Shown: positions 45,287-54,888 of the stretch, one piece after another
How positions within the stretch are numbered: the first letter of the stretch is position 1
Layout: each line of letters begins with the position of its first letter
Assembly: GCF_028748065.1 (NCBI RefSeq)
Contig: NZ_CP118166.1
Coordinates: 2,619,501 to 2,683,500 of the forward strand
Length of the DNA: 64,000 bases
Origin: Hyphococcus flavus
GTDB lineage: Bacteria > Pseudomonadota > Alphaproteobacteria > Caulobacterales > Parvularculaceae
Direction of reading: 5' to 3'
The notes under the pieces: generated by a model
Databases searched by the model: none
The model's input: the letters and a program-made list of their open reading frames with translations, nothing else
What the model was told of the DNA's origin: nothing
Translations under genes and position numbers: made by a program

Positions 45287-47662
45287 CTACTTTGATCGCC
45301 TCCGACCCTTCGCTCCCCGTGGTTTCCCCCTCACATTACTCACCGTCCCCTCGGACTTTTTGATCCTGCCCTCTGAGGCTTTTTCGACTCTGTCCTCAAT
45401 CGCGGACTGTCTCGCTAGCGGGTCGTCCGACACCGCAAGCTCCACTTCCTGCAAGCGTTTGATCTCGTCGCGGATGCGGGCGGCGTCCTCGAATTCGAGG
45501 TTGGAGGCTGCTTCGCGCATCTGTTTTTCGAGCGCGGCGAGGTGGGTCTTCAAATTATGACCAGGTTCAAATTCGGCGCCGTCCTCCGCGAACCCGCCTT
45601 TCACATTGCGATGCCCTACAAAGGTCTGGCCCATGGCGGCTTTAGCGCCTTCATCGTCTGACGTCGCGATCTCGGCGATTTTCGCCTTCACCGTGGCGGG
45701 GGTGATGCCGTGGGCCTTGTTATGGGCGAGTTGTTTTTCGCGGCGCCTTGTCGTTTCGCCCATGGCCCGCTCCATGGAGCCGGTGATATTATCCGCATAG
45801 AGAATGACCCGGCCGTCGACATTTCTGGCTGCGCGCCCGATGGTTTGCACCAGCGAGGTCTCGGAGCGCAGAAACCCTTCCTTGTCGGCGTCGAGAATCG
45901 CCACCAGCTGGCATTCGGGAATGTCGAGCCCCTCGCGCAACAGGTTGATGCCCACCAGCACGTCGAACGCGCCGAGGCGCAGATCGCGGATGATCTCGAT
46001 CCGCTCCAGCGTGTCGATGTCCGAATGCATGTAGCGCACGCGCACGCCCTGTTCGTGCATATATTCGGTGAGGTCTTCGGCCATGCGTTTCGTCAGCGTG
46101 GTGACGAGCACGCGCCCGCCGCGTTTCGCCACTTCCTTGCACTCGGCGATGACGTCGTCGACCTGGTTTGACTTGTCTCCCGTCACGGGGCGCACTTCCA
46201 CCACCGGGTCGACGAGGCCGGTGGGGCGGATCACCTGTTCTGTGAAAACGCCGCCCGTTCGGTTCAGCTCCCAGTCGCCGGGCGTTGCGGAAACATGCAC
46301 CGTTTGCGGACGCATCTTTTCCCACTCCTCGAATTTCAGGGGCCGGTTGTCCATGCAGGAGGGCAGGCGGAAGCCGTATTCGGCGAGCGTGCGTTTGCGG
46401 TTGAAGTCGCCGCGGAACATGGCGCCGATCTGCGGCACGGTGACGTGGCTTTCATCGCAAAAGATGATGGCGTTTTCGGGCAGGTACTCGAACAGCGTCG
46501 GCGGCGGCTCGCCCGGCTGGCGCCCGGTGAGGTAGCGCGAATAGTTTTCGATGCCGTGGCACGAACCCGTGGCGGCGAGCATTTCCAGATCGAACTGCAC
46601 GCGCTGGTCAAGCCGCTGCGCTTCGAGCAGGCGGCCTTCCTCGCGCATGATGGGGAGGGTTTCGTTCAGCTCTTTCTTGATGCCGGTGATCGCCTGTTGA
46701 AGCGTCGGGCGCGGCGTGACGTAGTGCGAATTGGCGTAGAGAGTGACTTCTTCCAGATCGTCGGTCTTTTGCCCCGTCAGCGGATCGAACTCGGTGATCG
46801 ACTCGATTTCATCGCCGAACATGGAAACGCGCCAGGCGCGGTCTTCATAGTGCGCCGGGAAAACCTCGATGGTGTCGCCGCGCGCGCGGAAACAGCCGCG
46901 GGCGAAGGCGTTGTCGTTGCGCTTGTATTGCAAGGCCACGAGATCGGCGAGGAGTTTCTTGCGCTCCAGCGTCTGGCCGAGCTTCAGCGAGAACGTCATC
47001 GCCGTATAGGTCTCGACCGAGCCGATGCCGTATATGCAGGATACCGACGCGACGATGATGACGTCGTCGCGTTCAAGCAGCGCGCGTGTCGCGGCGTGGC
47101 GCATCCGGTCAATCTGCTCGTTGATGGAGCTTTCTTTTTCGATATAAGTATCCGTACGCGGAACGTATGCTTCCGGCTGGTAGTAGTCGTAATAGGAAAC
47201 GAAATACTCGACCGCGTTATCCGGAAAGAAAGCCTTGAACTCGCCATAGAGTTGCGCGGCGAGCGTCTTGTTGGGTGCGAGGATCAGCGCCGGGCGCTGC
47301 GCCGCCTCGATGATCTTGGCCATGGTGAAAGTCTTGCCCGTGCCCGTGGCGCCGAGCAGCACCTGATCCCATTCCTCGTTTCGCACGCCTTCGGTCAGTT
47401 CCGGGATCGCCGTCACCTGATCGCCGGCGGGCGCGTAATCCGAAACCACTCTCAGTGGTTTTCTGAGTTTTGTTTCCGGGCGCTCGGGCCGGTGGGGCGT
47501 CCAGCTTTCAAGCGGCGTCGCCAGCCGTGCGTGATAGGTCGCAACGCTTTCCGAAAACCCGCCCGGCGTCACCTCCGACTGGTCGGTGACAGGCTGCGCT
47601 TTTGGGCGCTTTGCTTTGGGGTCGTATCCGGGGCGGTGTTTGGGGTTTGAATCGGCGGGCAT
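45287..47662 (-). CDS. uvrB: Excinuclease ABC subunit B
   Basis: This 791-aa protein has Walker A GATGTGKT near residues 104-111, the beta-hairpin [12 protein letters not shown], motifs [17 protein letters not shown] and QTIGRAARN, and a C-terminal UVR helix pair ([29 protein letters not shown]). It also has a basic tail. It locates DNA damage with UvrA and prepares incision. The N-terminal extension (about 60 residues) and the tail exceed the E. coli length (673 aa), which is common in alphaproteobacteria. The first codons are duplicated as a fragment at 51634-51668, downstream of the first RTX gene. Confidence 0.96.
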   Translation of the reverse strand: MPADSNPKHRPGYDPKAKRPKAQPVTDQSEVTPGGFSESVATYHARLATPLESWTPHRPERPETKLRKPLRVVSDYAPAGDQVTAIPELTEGVRNEEWDQVLLGATGTGKTFTMAKIIEAAQRPALILAPNKTLAAQLYGEFKAFFPDNAVEYFVSYYDYYQPEAYVPRTDTYIEKESSINEQIDRMRHAATRALLERDDVIIVASVSCIYGIGSVETYTAMTFSLKLGQTLERKKLLADLVALQYKRNDNAFARGCFRARGDTIEVFPAHYEDRAWRVSMFGDEIESITEFDPLTGQKTDDLEEVTLYANSHYVTPRPTLQQAITGIKKELNETLPIMREEGRLLEAQRLDQRVQFDLEMLAATGSCHGIENYSRYLTGRQPGEPPPTLFEYLPENAIIFCDESHVTVPQIGAMFRGDFNRKRTLAEYGFRLPSCMDNRPLKFEEWEKMRPQTVHVSATPGDWELNRTGGVFTEQVIRPTGLVDPVVEVRPVTGDKSNQVDDVIAECKEVAKRGGRVLVTTLTKRMAEDLTEYMHEQGVRVRYMHSDIDTLERIEIIRDLRLGAFDVLVGINLLREGLDIPECQLVAILDADKEGFLRSETSLVQTIGRAARNVDGRVILYADNITGSMERAMGETTRRREKQLAHNKAHGITPATVKAKIAEIATSDDEGAKAAMGQTFVGHRNVKGGFAEDGAEFEPGHNLKTHLAALEKQMREAASNLEFEDAARIRDEIKRLQEVELAVSDDPLARQSAIEDRVEKASEGRIKKSEGTVSNVRGKPRGAKGRRRSK

Positions 47663-47700
47663 TAGGCGAACATAATGCGAACCTGCAGAAATGGAAGGGG
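47607..47700. repeat. uvrB 5' end duplicated at 51634-51723
   Basis: 35 bp at 47607-47641 (beginning CGCTTTGCTTTGGGGTCG) recur identically at 51634-51668. The homology continues imperfectly through GAACATAAT...GAACC... to AATGGAAGGGG (47691-47700). The block covers the first codons of uvrB and its upstream leader. Confidence 0.85.
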
Positions 47701-47844
47701 CACAATTTGAGCGGAAAGGCCCAGGTCTTGCTAGCGGCTTAGCCCGGATTTAAGCTCGAGTGTTGACGGAGCTTGTTCGTTAGCGGGGAATAACAGGGGC
47801 TGTCGTGCTCGGTGCGCTTCTTCGTTGGTATTAGGGTGCGCACT

Positions 47845-50800
47845 ATGGCTACTATAACAGTCACGACTTCGGAAGATGAAACCTTTGACGATGGCGATCT
47901 TTCTGCGGAGACTGCGGACGGCGTCGGGCTGTCGCTGCGCGAAGCGCTGGCGTTGGCGCAAGATGGCGACACGATAGAATTCGCTGCATCGCTGGCAGGC
48001 GAGGTGCTTAACCTCCAAAACGGCCCGCTACTCATTTCAAATGATATTACAATTGATGGCGACATAAATAATGACAATGCCGCTGACATAACAATTTCTG
48101 GCGACGCTAATGGCGATGACCTGACAATGTCGTCATGGTCAGGCAACGTCATCACCGATGTCGCAAATAATACTAATACAGAGGACAACAGCCGCGTAAT
48201 TGAGATTCAATCAGATGATGTCGTTATTGGCGGGTTGGTCATTACCGGAGGTACAAGCGCGGGATATGCTCATGGCGCAGGCATTACAATTAATGCTGGC
48301 GCAGATGTTGTCATCAACAATTCTGATATATCTGGAAATTTTGCCGTAAATAACGGAGCGGGTGTGAAAAATTTCGGCGACGTTAGTTTTGACGATGTGT
48401 CGTTATCACACAACTATGCGAATAATCGCGGCGGCGCCTTAGACAATGACGGAAATGCGACGTTCATCAGTTCTACGCTCGCTTATAACGGCGCAGGTTC
48501 TCGCGCCGGCGCAATCTCTAACGGCGGAAGTTTATGGCTTTCGAATGCGTTAGTATACGGTAATACAAGCGGAAATGACGGCGGTGCAATTGATAATGGA
48601 GGCTTAGTCGGGTACGCGTTTATTGAAAATTCGATAATAGCAAATAACACCGCGGCTGATTACGGCGGCGGCATCTTAAATTTTTCGGACTTAACTCTTG
48701 TCGGTACTGCAGTAGAAAATAACTCGACAGATGGGGATGGCGGAGGGATTGCAAATTTTAATGGAAATGTATCAGCAGCCAATAGCATTTTTTCAGGCAA
48801 CACCGCAGGCCGAAACGGCGGCGCGCTTATAAACACGCGAGAGATTGTTCTTACAAATACTACGCTATTTGATAACAGCGCCGGTGGTAACGGCGGTGCA
48901 ATTTATAACGGCAATATCAACGCTACACTTATAAATTCCACAGTTACTGGAAATTATGCCGGCGGATATGGCGGCGGTGTTTATGTGAGCAACCTCAATG
49001 CGTTGTTCCTTACAAATGCCATTCTCGCGGGCAACTATGCGGCAAACGTCGGCGATGACGCTTATGGTACGGGTTACGCTCCGCGGATTGAACTATACGG
49101 CATGAACATCCTTGGCTCTCCACCCGAAAATTTCACATTACTGGGGTATGATGCAACGCATGCAATAATTCTTGGGTACGGCAATTCCTATACGTTAAGC
49201 GATGTTTTTTCTACGTTAGCGCCAACGGGCCTAACGGGTATCACAACAGGCGTTCTTGCGCATAATGGCGGGCCGGTTCAAACCTTGGCGCTAAACCCGA
49301 TAGGACTCGCGATAGACGCGGGCGATAGCGCGTTATTGCCGAGCGATTCCCATAATCTTGATGGTGATGCGCTGTTCGACGACTATCTTCCCGTCGATGC
49401 GCGCGGGGCCAGCCGTATTCAGGGAGCCGAAGTTGATATAGGCGCTGTCGAATTAGGTGTTGCGGGTCCGGTTTTAACAGGAACAAACGGTAACGATGAA
49501 TTAAGCGGCGATGAATTTGCGGATAGCCTCGTTGGTTTGGGCGGTAATGACACGCTTATGGGCGGTAATGGAGCTGATACGATTGATGGAGGCGAAGGGA
49601 CAGACACGGCGTCATACGAAACGAGTCCTTTTTCCGTTGTCGTAAGTCTTTCGAACGGGTTTGCGGAAGGGAGCGATGCTGAAAACGATACATTCGTCAG
49701 CATCGAAAACCTAATTGGCTCCAATCTTGACGATGTTCTTGCCGGAGACTCCGGAAAAAATAGCCTCTCAGGGCTTGATGGCGATGACGAACTTGTCGGC
49801 CGCGACGGCGAAGATACGTTATTCGGCGGGGCCGGTGTCGATACATTATATGGCGGCGCCGCCGCAGACATGTTGATCGGCGGCGCCGGCGACGACTTGC
49901 TATCTGGCGCAGCGGGTAATGACATTTTGGATGGTGGAACCGGAAACGATACGCTTGTGGGGCTAGGCGGCAATGACACATTAAATGCCGGCGACGGTGT
50001 CAATATCGTGGATGGTGGGGACGGAATAGATACGCTTATTGTCGATGAATTGTTCAGTCCCGGTTTATTTAATGGCGGATTCGACGGTTCTGAAGTTCCG
50101 ATGCTTTCGATTGAACTTGATAGCGCAAGCACCGCAATCAAAAGCATAGAAAGACTTCAGTTCACAGATACGCTCGTTGCACTTTTTGTTGGCGGCGCGG
50201 GTAATGATTTCGCCAATGCAATCTTGGCAAACGCACCGAATTATCTTGTATCTGGAGCTGGTGATGACACCATGATCGGTGGGAATGCTGATGATGTGAT
50301 TATTGCCGGTGATGGGAATGACGTCTTAAACGGAAATGGCGGCCATGACTTTTTAATTTCTGACGAATTTAACACTGAGTTAGGCGTTTCTGGAAACGAC
50401 ACAATCTACGGCGGTTCTGGAAATGATACTATTTACGGCATGGAGGGCGACGATCAGCTATTTGGCGATGAAGGAGATGATCTTTTTTTAGGCGCCGCCA
50501 GTGGTCATGACACGATACATGGCGGAGACGGCAATGATACAATCAGTAGCGATAACGGCGATTTCTATGGCGATGCTGGAGATGATTTCTTCCAGTTATC
50601 CGGAGTGGCATATGTAGACGGTGGAGATGATTTTGACACCGTGCGCATCGGTTTTGGCGCTGGTGGAGATATCTCTTTTTCCTTAATAGATCCTGCAAAA
50701 AACTCGCCATTCATCGGTGTTCCAACTATCGTAAATGTAGAACGAATACGGATTTCCGATGTAGGAAACCATTTTCTTGAGGGTGATAATTCAGACAATT

Positions 50801-51555
50801 CTCTAATGACTGGCAGCGGTAATGACTCGTTGTACGGCTTAGGGGGCAATGACACGATTATTGGCTTCGAAGGCAATGACGCTTTGAATGGGGGTGATGG
50901 CGACGATTCGGTTGTTGGCAGCTATGGAAACGATTTGCTCGTCGGATCGGCGGGGGAGGACACGGTTTCCGGCGGTGTGGGGCTTGATGTGATCTTCGGC
51001 GGTTCTGGCAATGACGTGCTTGCAGGCGGCGCAGATGCGGACTTCATTTCCGGCGGGGTGAACAACGACATCATTGACGGTGGCGATGGCGATGACGAGG
51101 TCGCCGGCGGCGCCAATAATGATTCCGTCATGGGCGGCGACGGGAATGACACCGTCTACGGCGCAAAAAAAATTGACACGCTGGAAGGGGGCGACGGCGA
51201 CGACCTGGTGTCGGGGGCGGCGGACAACGATTTTATCGATGGCGGGACAGGAAACGATACGATCTTCGGCGGTCGCCAGAACGATCTTATCACCGGCGGG
51301 ACCGGCGACGATGTTTTCCTCTATAACAAGGGCGGGGATTACGACGTGATCACCGATTTCACGGCCGGCGCAGGGACTGAAGACGTGATCCAGCTTTATA
51401 ATTTTGGGTCAAGCTTTGATGCCTTTGCGGAAGTGACCGCCGCGGCGGTGGAGCTTGACGGCGACACCTATATCGACTTCGGCGATGGCGATATCATCAT
51501 TCTTCGGGGTGTTCTGATAGCCGACCTCCATCAGGATGATTTTGTATTTGGCTAG
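47845..51555 (+). CDS. RTX protein 1 with beta-helix-like head
   Basis: This 1236-aa acidic protein probably has no cleavable signal peptide, as usual for type I-secreted proteins. Residues about 1-540 hold a right-handed beta-helix-like region of repeated NNGGGI-/NST-type turns, ending in a choice-of-anchor-like segment ([31 protein letters not shown]). From about 545 to 1060 there are many GGxGxDxU calcium-binding nonapeptides ([20 protein letters not shown]). The last 206 codons plus stop (50935-51555) are the cassette shared with three other genes. A surface-adhesin or similar role is inferred. The ATG at 47845 is preferred to one 11 codons earlier. Confidence 0.87.
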   Translation: MATITVTTSEDETFDDGDLSAETADGVGLSLREALALAQDGDTIEFAASLAGEVLNLQNGPLLISNDITIDGDINNDNAADITISGDANGDDLTMSSWSGNVITDVANNTNTEDNSRVIEIQSDDVVIGGLVITGGTSAGYAHGAGITINAGADVVINNSDISGNFAVNNGAGVKNFGDVSFDDVSLSHNYANNRGGALDNDGNATFISSTLAYNGAGSRAGAISNGGSLWLSNALVYGNTSGNDGGAIDNGGLVGYAFIENSIIANNTAADYGGGILNFSDLTLVGTAVENNSTDGDGGGIANFNGNVSAANSIFSGNTAGRNGGALINTREIVLTNTTLFDNSAGGNGGAIYNGNINATLINSTVTGNYAGGYGGGVYVSNLNALFLTNAILAGNYAANVGDDAYGTGYAPRIELYGMNILGSPPENFTLLGYDATHAIILGYGNSYTLSDVFSTLAPTGLTGITTGVLAHNGGPVQTLALNPIGLAIDAGDSALLPSDSHNLDGDALFDDYLPVDARGASRIQGAEVDIGAVELGVAGPVLTGTNGNDELSGDEFADSLVGLGGNDTLMGGNGADTIDGGEGTDTASYETSPFSVVVSLSNGFAEGSDAENDTFVSIENLIGSNLDDVLAGDSGKNSLSGLDGDDELVGRDGEDTLFGGAGVDTLYGGAAADMLIGGAGDDLLSGAAGNDILDGGTGNDTLVGLGGNDTLNAGDGVNIVDGGDGIDTLIVDELFSPGLFNGGFDGSEVPMLSIELDSASTAIKSIERLQFTDTLVALFVGGAGNDFANAILANAPNYLVSGAGDDTMIGGNADDVIIAGDGNDVLNGNGGHDFLISDEFNTELGVSGNDTIYGGSGNDTIYGMEGDDQLFGDEGDDLFLGAASGHDTIHGGDGNDTISSDNGDFYGDAGDDFFQLSGVAYVDGGDDFDTVRIGFGAGGDISFSLIDPAKNSPFIGVPTIVNVERIRISDVGNHFLEGDNSDNSLMTGSGNDSLYGLGGNDTIIGFEGNDALNGGDGDDSVVGSYGNDLLVGSAGEDTVSGGVGLDVIFGGSGNDVLAGGADADFISGGVNNDIIDGGDGDDEVAGGANNDSVMGGDGNDTVYGAKKIDTLEGGDGDDLVSGAADNDFIDGGTGNDTIFGGRQNDLITGGTGDDVFLYNKGGDYDVITDFTAGAGTEDVIQLYNFGSSFDAFAEVTAAAVELDGDTYIDFGDGDIIILRGVLIADLHQDDFVFG

Positions 51556-51633
51556 AGCGTTTTGAAGGAAAGCGGTTCGCCGAATTTTCTTTTAAGGATC
51601 AAACAGACACATACAGCTTGTTACTGAATCAGC

Positions 51634-51723
51634 CGCTTTGCTTTGGGGTCGTATCCGGGGCGGTGTTTTCTGGGCTCTGACATGCGCCAGAACATAATAA
51701 GAACCGTTCGGAATGGAAGGGGG
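51634..51723. repeat. Decayed copy of the uvrB 5' end
   Basis: 35 bp identical to 47607-47641, followed by about 55 bp of imperfect homology to the uvrB leader (GAACATAAT, GAACC, AATGGAAGGGG in order). It has the same orientation on the plus strand and lies between RTX gene 1 and the lipoprotein gene. The rest of 51556-51831 shows no gene. Confidence 0.82.
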
Positions 51724-51831
51724 AAAGAATCACAAGTCTGGCGGGGCGCAGAGGTTGAAATGTGGCGTTCAGCGCCACGATCGCCAACACGCCGCCTTAA
51801 TAACGGCGCAAATCACCGTCAGATTTTAATC

Positions 51832-52548
51832 ATGGCGATGATGACAAGAATAACCAGCGAAAAGGTTCTATCCTGTGCTGTAAGCGGCGCTCTTATCCTG
51901 CTGCTTGCGGCGGCATGCGATAATGGCGGTGCTGAACAGAACACGCCCGCCTCTGAACAAAGAGCGTTATCTGAGAAATCTGATGAATCAAAAACTGGCG
52001 TAGCAGACGCTTCACAACCGCAAAGCGCCAATCAGAGCGATGGGCACGATGAAATACTCTTCGCGAGCAATGCTGAGTTATGTGAAGCAGTTGTCAGCCG
52101 AGTACGACAGAGTAGCGTCCCCTACGTTCGATGGGTGGAAATCGACGATGATGTCGCGAACGTGACGCTGGATTATTTTAATGATGGCGTTTCGCGAACG
52201 ATTGAACGCCGGAAAGGCATGCTTGCCGGAAACAACATTGTCACGCTCTGGTCTGATACCGGCGCTGGTGAGTTTGTCAGGCTTGATTTGGGTCATGCTG
52301 GCGCCAATACGAAAAACCTGCCTGCGATTGAGAATCTGCACACAAAGCTGACCTATTCAACTGCAGACATTATAGACCTTGATGGAAGCATCAGGACCCT
52401 TGTCACGCCCTTGCAGGATGTCAGTACGCCGGGCGACTTTTACGTCATAAACTGGAGCGTGAAAGCAGGGGCTGCGGCGCCGTTCGCACCGCGTGATTAT
52501 TATCCTTATGTAGATTGCGTCATCAATCAGATGGCAAGCGACGGGTAA
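51832..52548 (+). CDS. Lipoprotein of unknown function, upstream of RTX lysozyme-like gene
   Basis: This 238-aa lipoprotein precursor has the signal MTRITSEKVLSCAVSGALILLLAAAC, with lipobox LAAAC. A low-complexity Ser/Gln/Asp linker of about 45 residues and a folded domain follow (ELCEAVVSRVRQSSVPYVRWVEIDDDVANVTLDYFNDGVSRTIERRKGML; DYYPYVDCVINQMAS). I do not recognise the domain. The stop is 5 bp before the RTX gene 2 start. The placement next to a lysozyme-like secreted protein raises the idea of an envelope-anchored immunity protein. Starts at 51838 or 51841 are also possible; longer in-frame starts run through the duplicated uvrB fragment and are not credible. Confidence 0.75.
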   Translation: MAMMTRITSEKVLSCAVSGALILLLAAACDNGGAEQNTPASEQRALSEKSDESKTGVADASQPQSANQSDGHDEILFASNAELCEAVVSRVRQSSVPYVRWVEIDDDVANVTLDYFNDGVSRTIERRKGMLAGNNIVTLWSDTGAGEFVRLDLGHAGANTKNLPAIENLHTKLTYSTADIIDLDGSIRTLVTPLQDVSTPGDFYVINWSVKAGAAAPFAPRDYYPYVDCVINQMASDG

Positions 52549-52553
52549 GCAAC

Positions 52554-54545
52554 ATGGCGCTTTCAAATCTGAACCTGCTCTCCGGGAATGCCTATTTTGC
52601 GTTGCTTTATGACATGATCAAGCAGCGGGAAAATCCGTGGCTTTATAATGGAACCGGATTTGAACGCATCCATAATGGCGGCGGCGACGGCAACCCGACT
52701 TTTGGATACGGATTTAACCTCGCGGCGTTTAGCGCGTCGATTGTCGAGCAGGTTATTCTGCACGCCTATAGCAACTCGCTGACCGGTCAGCAGGGCGACG
52801 GGCTCGATCTCATTCTCGACTGGAAAACTGGCGCCGCCGTTTTTATCGACGGTCAAGCCAGAACGCTCACCAACGCCGACATCATCAATCTGGCGGATGT
52901 TAGTTTGAATGGCGCGCCTGGCGCCGTCGGTAGTACGGCGCAACGCGCCGCCGTTCAAAGCTTGTCTTTAAATGACGCGCAGGCGACACGCATGCTCGAT
53001 GTCATGATCAAGGGCGACCTTAATCTTGTTCATATCGAAGGTCCCAGCGGCAGTTGGGGCTATGAAGACGGTCTTGATTATCGTCTGGCCGAGGAGGGCG
53101 TTCTTCCATATTCCGTAGAAAGAGCGGCGCTGTTATCTGTTTACTACAATGCGCCAAGTCTGATCGGGCCGGGCGTGCAGAACGCTGTCGCTAATGATGA
53201 CCGTCCGCAGCTCTGGTATGAAATTCGATACAATCACAATCACTTCAACCATAATGGTTTGCAGAACAGGCGCGCCGAAGAATCCGATCTGTTGGGGCTG
53301 GTCTCGCAAGCAGCCAAAGACAATCCAGCGCTTTATATCGACGAGTTCGCTTTTGCTCTTAACACGCTGTTCAATGATTTTGACCGGCTCGGCAATCGCA
53401 TTCTGACGCGTATCGAAGCCCGGGACGGGCTTGATAATTTCGAAGATGCAATTGCGCCGGAGCTGCAAGCTTTACTGGACTATTATGTCCTTGCGCCGCT
53501 TGGCGCCGCCTCCGCGCCAACAATCGACTTTGTGCAAGCCGATGATGCGGGCATCAGTGAAACAATGATCGGGAAAAGCACCGCCGGTGAAGGCGTTCCT
53601 GGTGGAACGCATGATGCGAATACCGTGAATTTGATCCTCGGCATGGGCGGGAACGATTTTATTCGCGGTCTCGGCGGGCCTGACTATCTTTATGGTGGTG
53701 ATGGCGACGACACCATTGAGGGCGACGGCGCCGGAACGCCTTCAGGTTCAGAGGGGCATGATCTCATAAACGGCGGCAGCGGCAATGATCTTTTGATCGC
53801 TGGTTATGGCGATGAATACATTATCGGTGGAACTGGCGATGATGTTATTGTGGCCGGCGCCGGGAACGATGCGGCCAATGGCGGCGCGGGAAATGACTCG
53901 CTCGACGGCGCGCTTGGCGACGACTTGCTGGTGGGATCGACCGGTAATGACACGATTGACGGCGGGGCTGGTCTCGATGTGATTTTCGGCGGCGACGGCG
54001 AGGACATGCTGATGGGCGGTTCTGGCCGCGACGTGCTGGCGGCGGGTGTGAAGAACGATGTTCTGGACGGCGAAGGTGGCAACGACGAACTCTATGGCGG
54101 CGCCAACAATGACCTGCTGATGGGCGGCGACGGCGACGACACTATGTTTGGCGCCAAGGGCGTCGACACGCTTGAGGGCGGCGATGGAAACGACATTGTC
54201 TCCGGCGCGGCGGATAACGACTTCATCGACGGCGGCGAGGGCGACGACCTCATCTTCGGCGGCGTGCAGAACGATCTTCTGACCGGCGGGCTGGGGAACG
54301 ACACGTTCCTTTACAACGCGGGCAACGACATTGACGTCATCACCGACTTTGTCGCCGGCGCCGGCACGGAAGACGTCATTGAACTGAACAATTTCGGCAC
54401 GGACTTTGATACCTTCGCCGAAGTGATGGCGGCCGCCACCGACGACGGCACAGACACGACCATCAACTTTGGCTCAGGCAACCTGATCATCCTCTACAAC
54501 GTCCTCGTTGCAGACCTCCACCAGGACGATTTCGTGTTTGGGTAG
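52554..54545 (+). CDS. RTX protein 2 with lysozyme-like N-terminal domain
   Basis: This 663-aa protein has residues 1 to about 320 globular. IKQRENPWLYNG with E26 and NPTFGYGFNLA with T49 recalls the E...T active-site layout of T4-lysozyme/pesticin-type muramidases. A catalytic acidic residue between them is not certain (E37 or D45). Residues about 360-460 are RTX nonapeptides, followed by the shared 206-codon cassette (53925-54545), ending in [11 protein letters not shown], a probable type I secretion signal. Peptidoglycan hydrolysis outside the cell is inferred. It follows the lipoprotein gene by 5 bp. Confidence 0.85.
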   Translation: MALSNLNLLSGNAYFALLYDMIKQRENPWLYNGTGFERIHNGGGDGNPTFGYGFNLAAFSASIVEQVILHAYSNSLTGQQGDGLDLILDWKTGAAVFIDGQARTLTNADIINLADVSLNGAPGAVGSTAQRAAVQSLSLNDAQATRMLDVMIKGDLNLVHIEGPSGSWGYEDGLDYRLAEEGVLPYSVERAALLSVYYNAPSLIGPGVQNAVANDDRPQLWYEIRYNHNHFNHNGLQNRRAEESDLLGLVSQAAKDNPALYIDEFAFALNTLFNDFDRLGNRILTRIEARDGLDNFEDAIAPELQALLDYYVLAPLGAASAPTIDFVQADDAGISETMIGKSTAGEGVPGGTHDANTVNLILGMGGNDFIRGLGGPDYLYGGDGDDTIEGDGAGTPSGSEGHDLINGGSGNDLLIAGYGDEYIIGGTGDDVIVAGAGNDAANGGAGNDSLDGALGDDLLVGSTGNDTIDGGAGLDVIFGGDGEDMLMGGSGRDVLAAGVKNDVLDGEGGNDELYGGANNDLLMGGDGDDTMFGAKGVDTLEGGDGNDIVSGAADNDFIDGGEGDDLIFGGVQNDLLTGGLGNDTFLYNAGNDIDVITDFVAGAGTEDVIELNNFGTDFDTFAEVMAAATDDGTDTTINFGSGNLIILYNVLVADLHQDDFVFG

Positions 54546-54888
54546 GGGCGTCGCATACGTTTCTAACATTCATTTTATCTGCACTGTTGTGCAGGGTGAA
54601 GAAACGCGCACTAAAACGCAAATCCAGTATAAACCGCAAGAATCCAGCGTGATGACTTCAACTGGTTTCGATGACTGGTTGGGTTTTCGATCATTGTCCC
54701 AGGCGGTTTTTTTAGCTCATGCATGCGAGATGATGGGCCAGGATCAGCCCAAGAGAGCAGCAAAAAAGTATCTTCCGCTGTTTAAATGGAACCGGAGAAC
54801 GGTTTATTTATCTATCGGATATTGCACCACAATATTAAAAGACTGTAGTGTCAAAGAGTAAGAGAAAAGCTAAATACTGGCGGGGTTT
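54546..54888. other. Intergenic region of 343 bp between RTX genes 2 and 3
   Basis: The composition is mixed, AT-rich towards the right. It contains one possible 69-codon gene (54652-54861), listed separately with low confidence. I see no hairpin with a T-run that would mark a clear terminator. Confidence 0.45.
54652..54861 (+). CDS. Possible small protein between RTX genes 2 and 3
   Basis: This 69-codon frame begins MTSTGFDDWLGFRSLSQAVFLAHACEMM and ends KDCSVKE. It is basic in the middle (QPKRAAKKYLPLFKWNRR) and has two or three cysteines. No family is recognised and the ribosome site is weak. It is in the same orientation as the RTX genes, 27 bp before gene 3. A longer in-frame start (54508) overlaps the RTX cassette and is unlikely. 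It may not be real. Confidence 0.3.
   Translation: MTSTGFDDWLGFRSLSQAVFLAHACEMMGQDQPKRAAKKYLPLFKWNRRTVYLSIGYCTTILKDCSVKE

Noticed and set aside
46295-47650. 451-codon open frame opposite uvrB
   Set aside because: UvrB on the minus strand is unambiguous; the opposing translation has no family-like features.
49480-51200. Regularly spaced short repeats that could suggest a CRISPR or tandem-repeat array
   Set aside because: They are the codons of GGxGxDxU calcium-binding nonapeptides inside an open reading frame, with varied bases and no spacers.
51643-51831. Extended N-terminus of the lipoprotein gene
   Set aside because: The extra 63 codons run through the decayed uvrB duplicate and would hide the lipoprotein signal; the start at 51832 is better.
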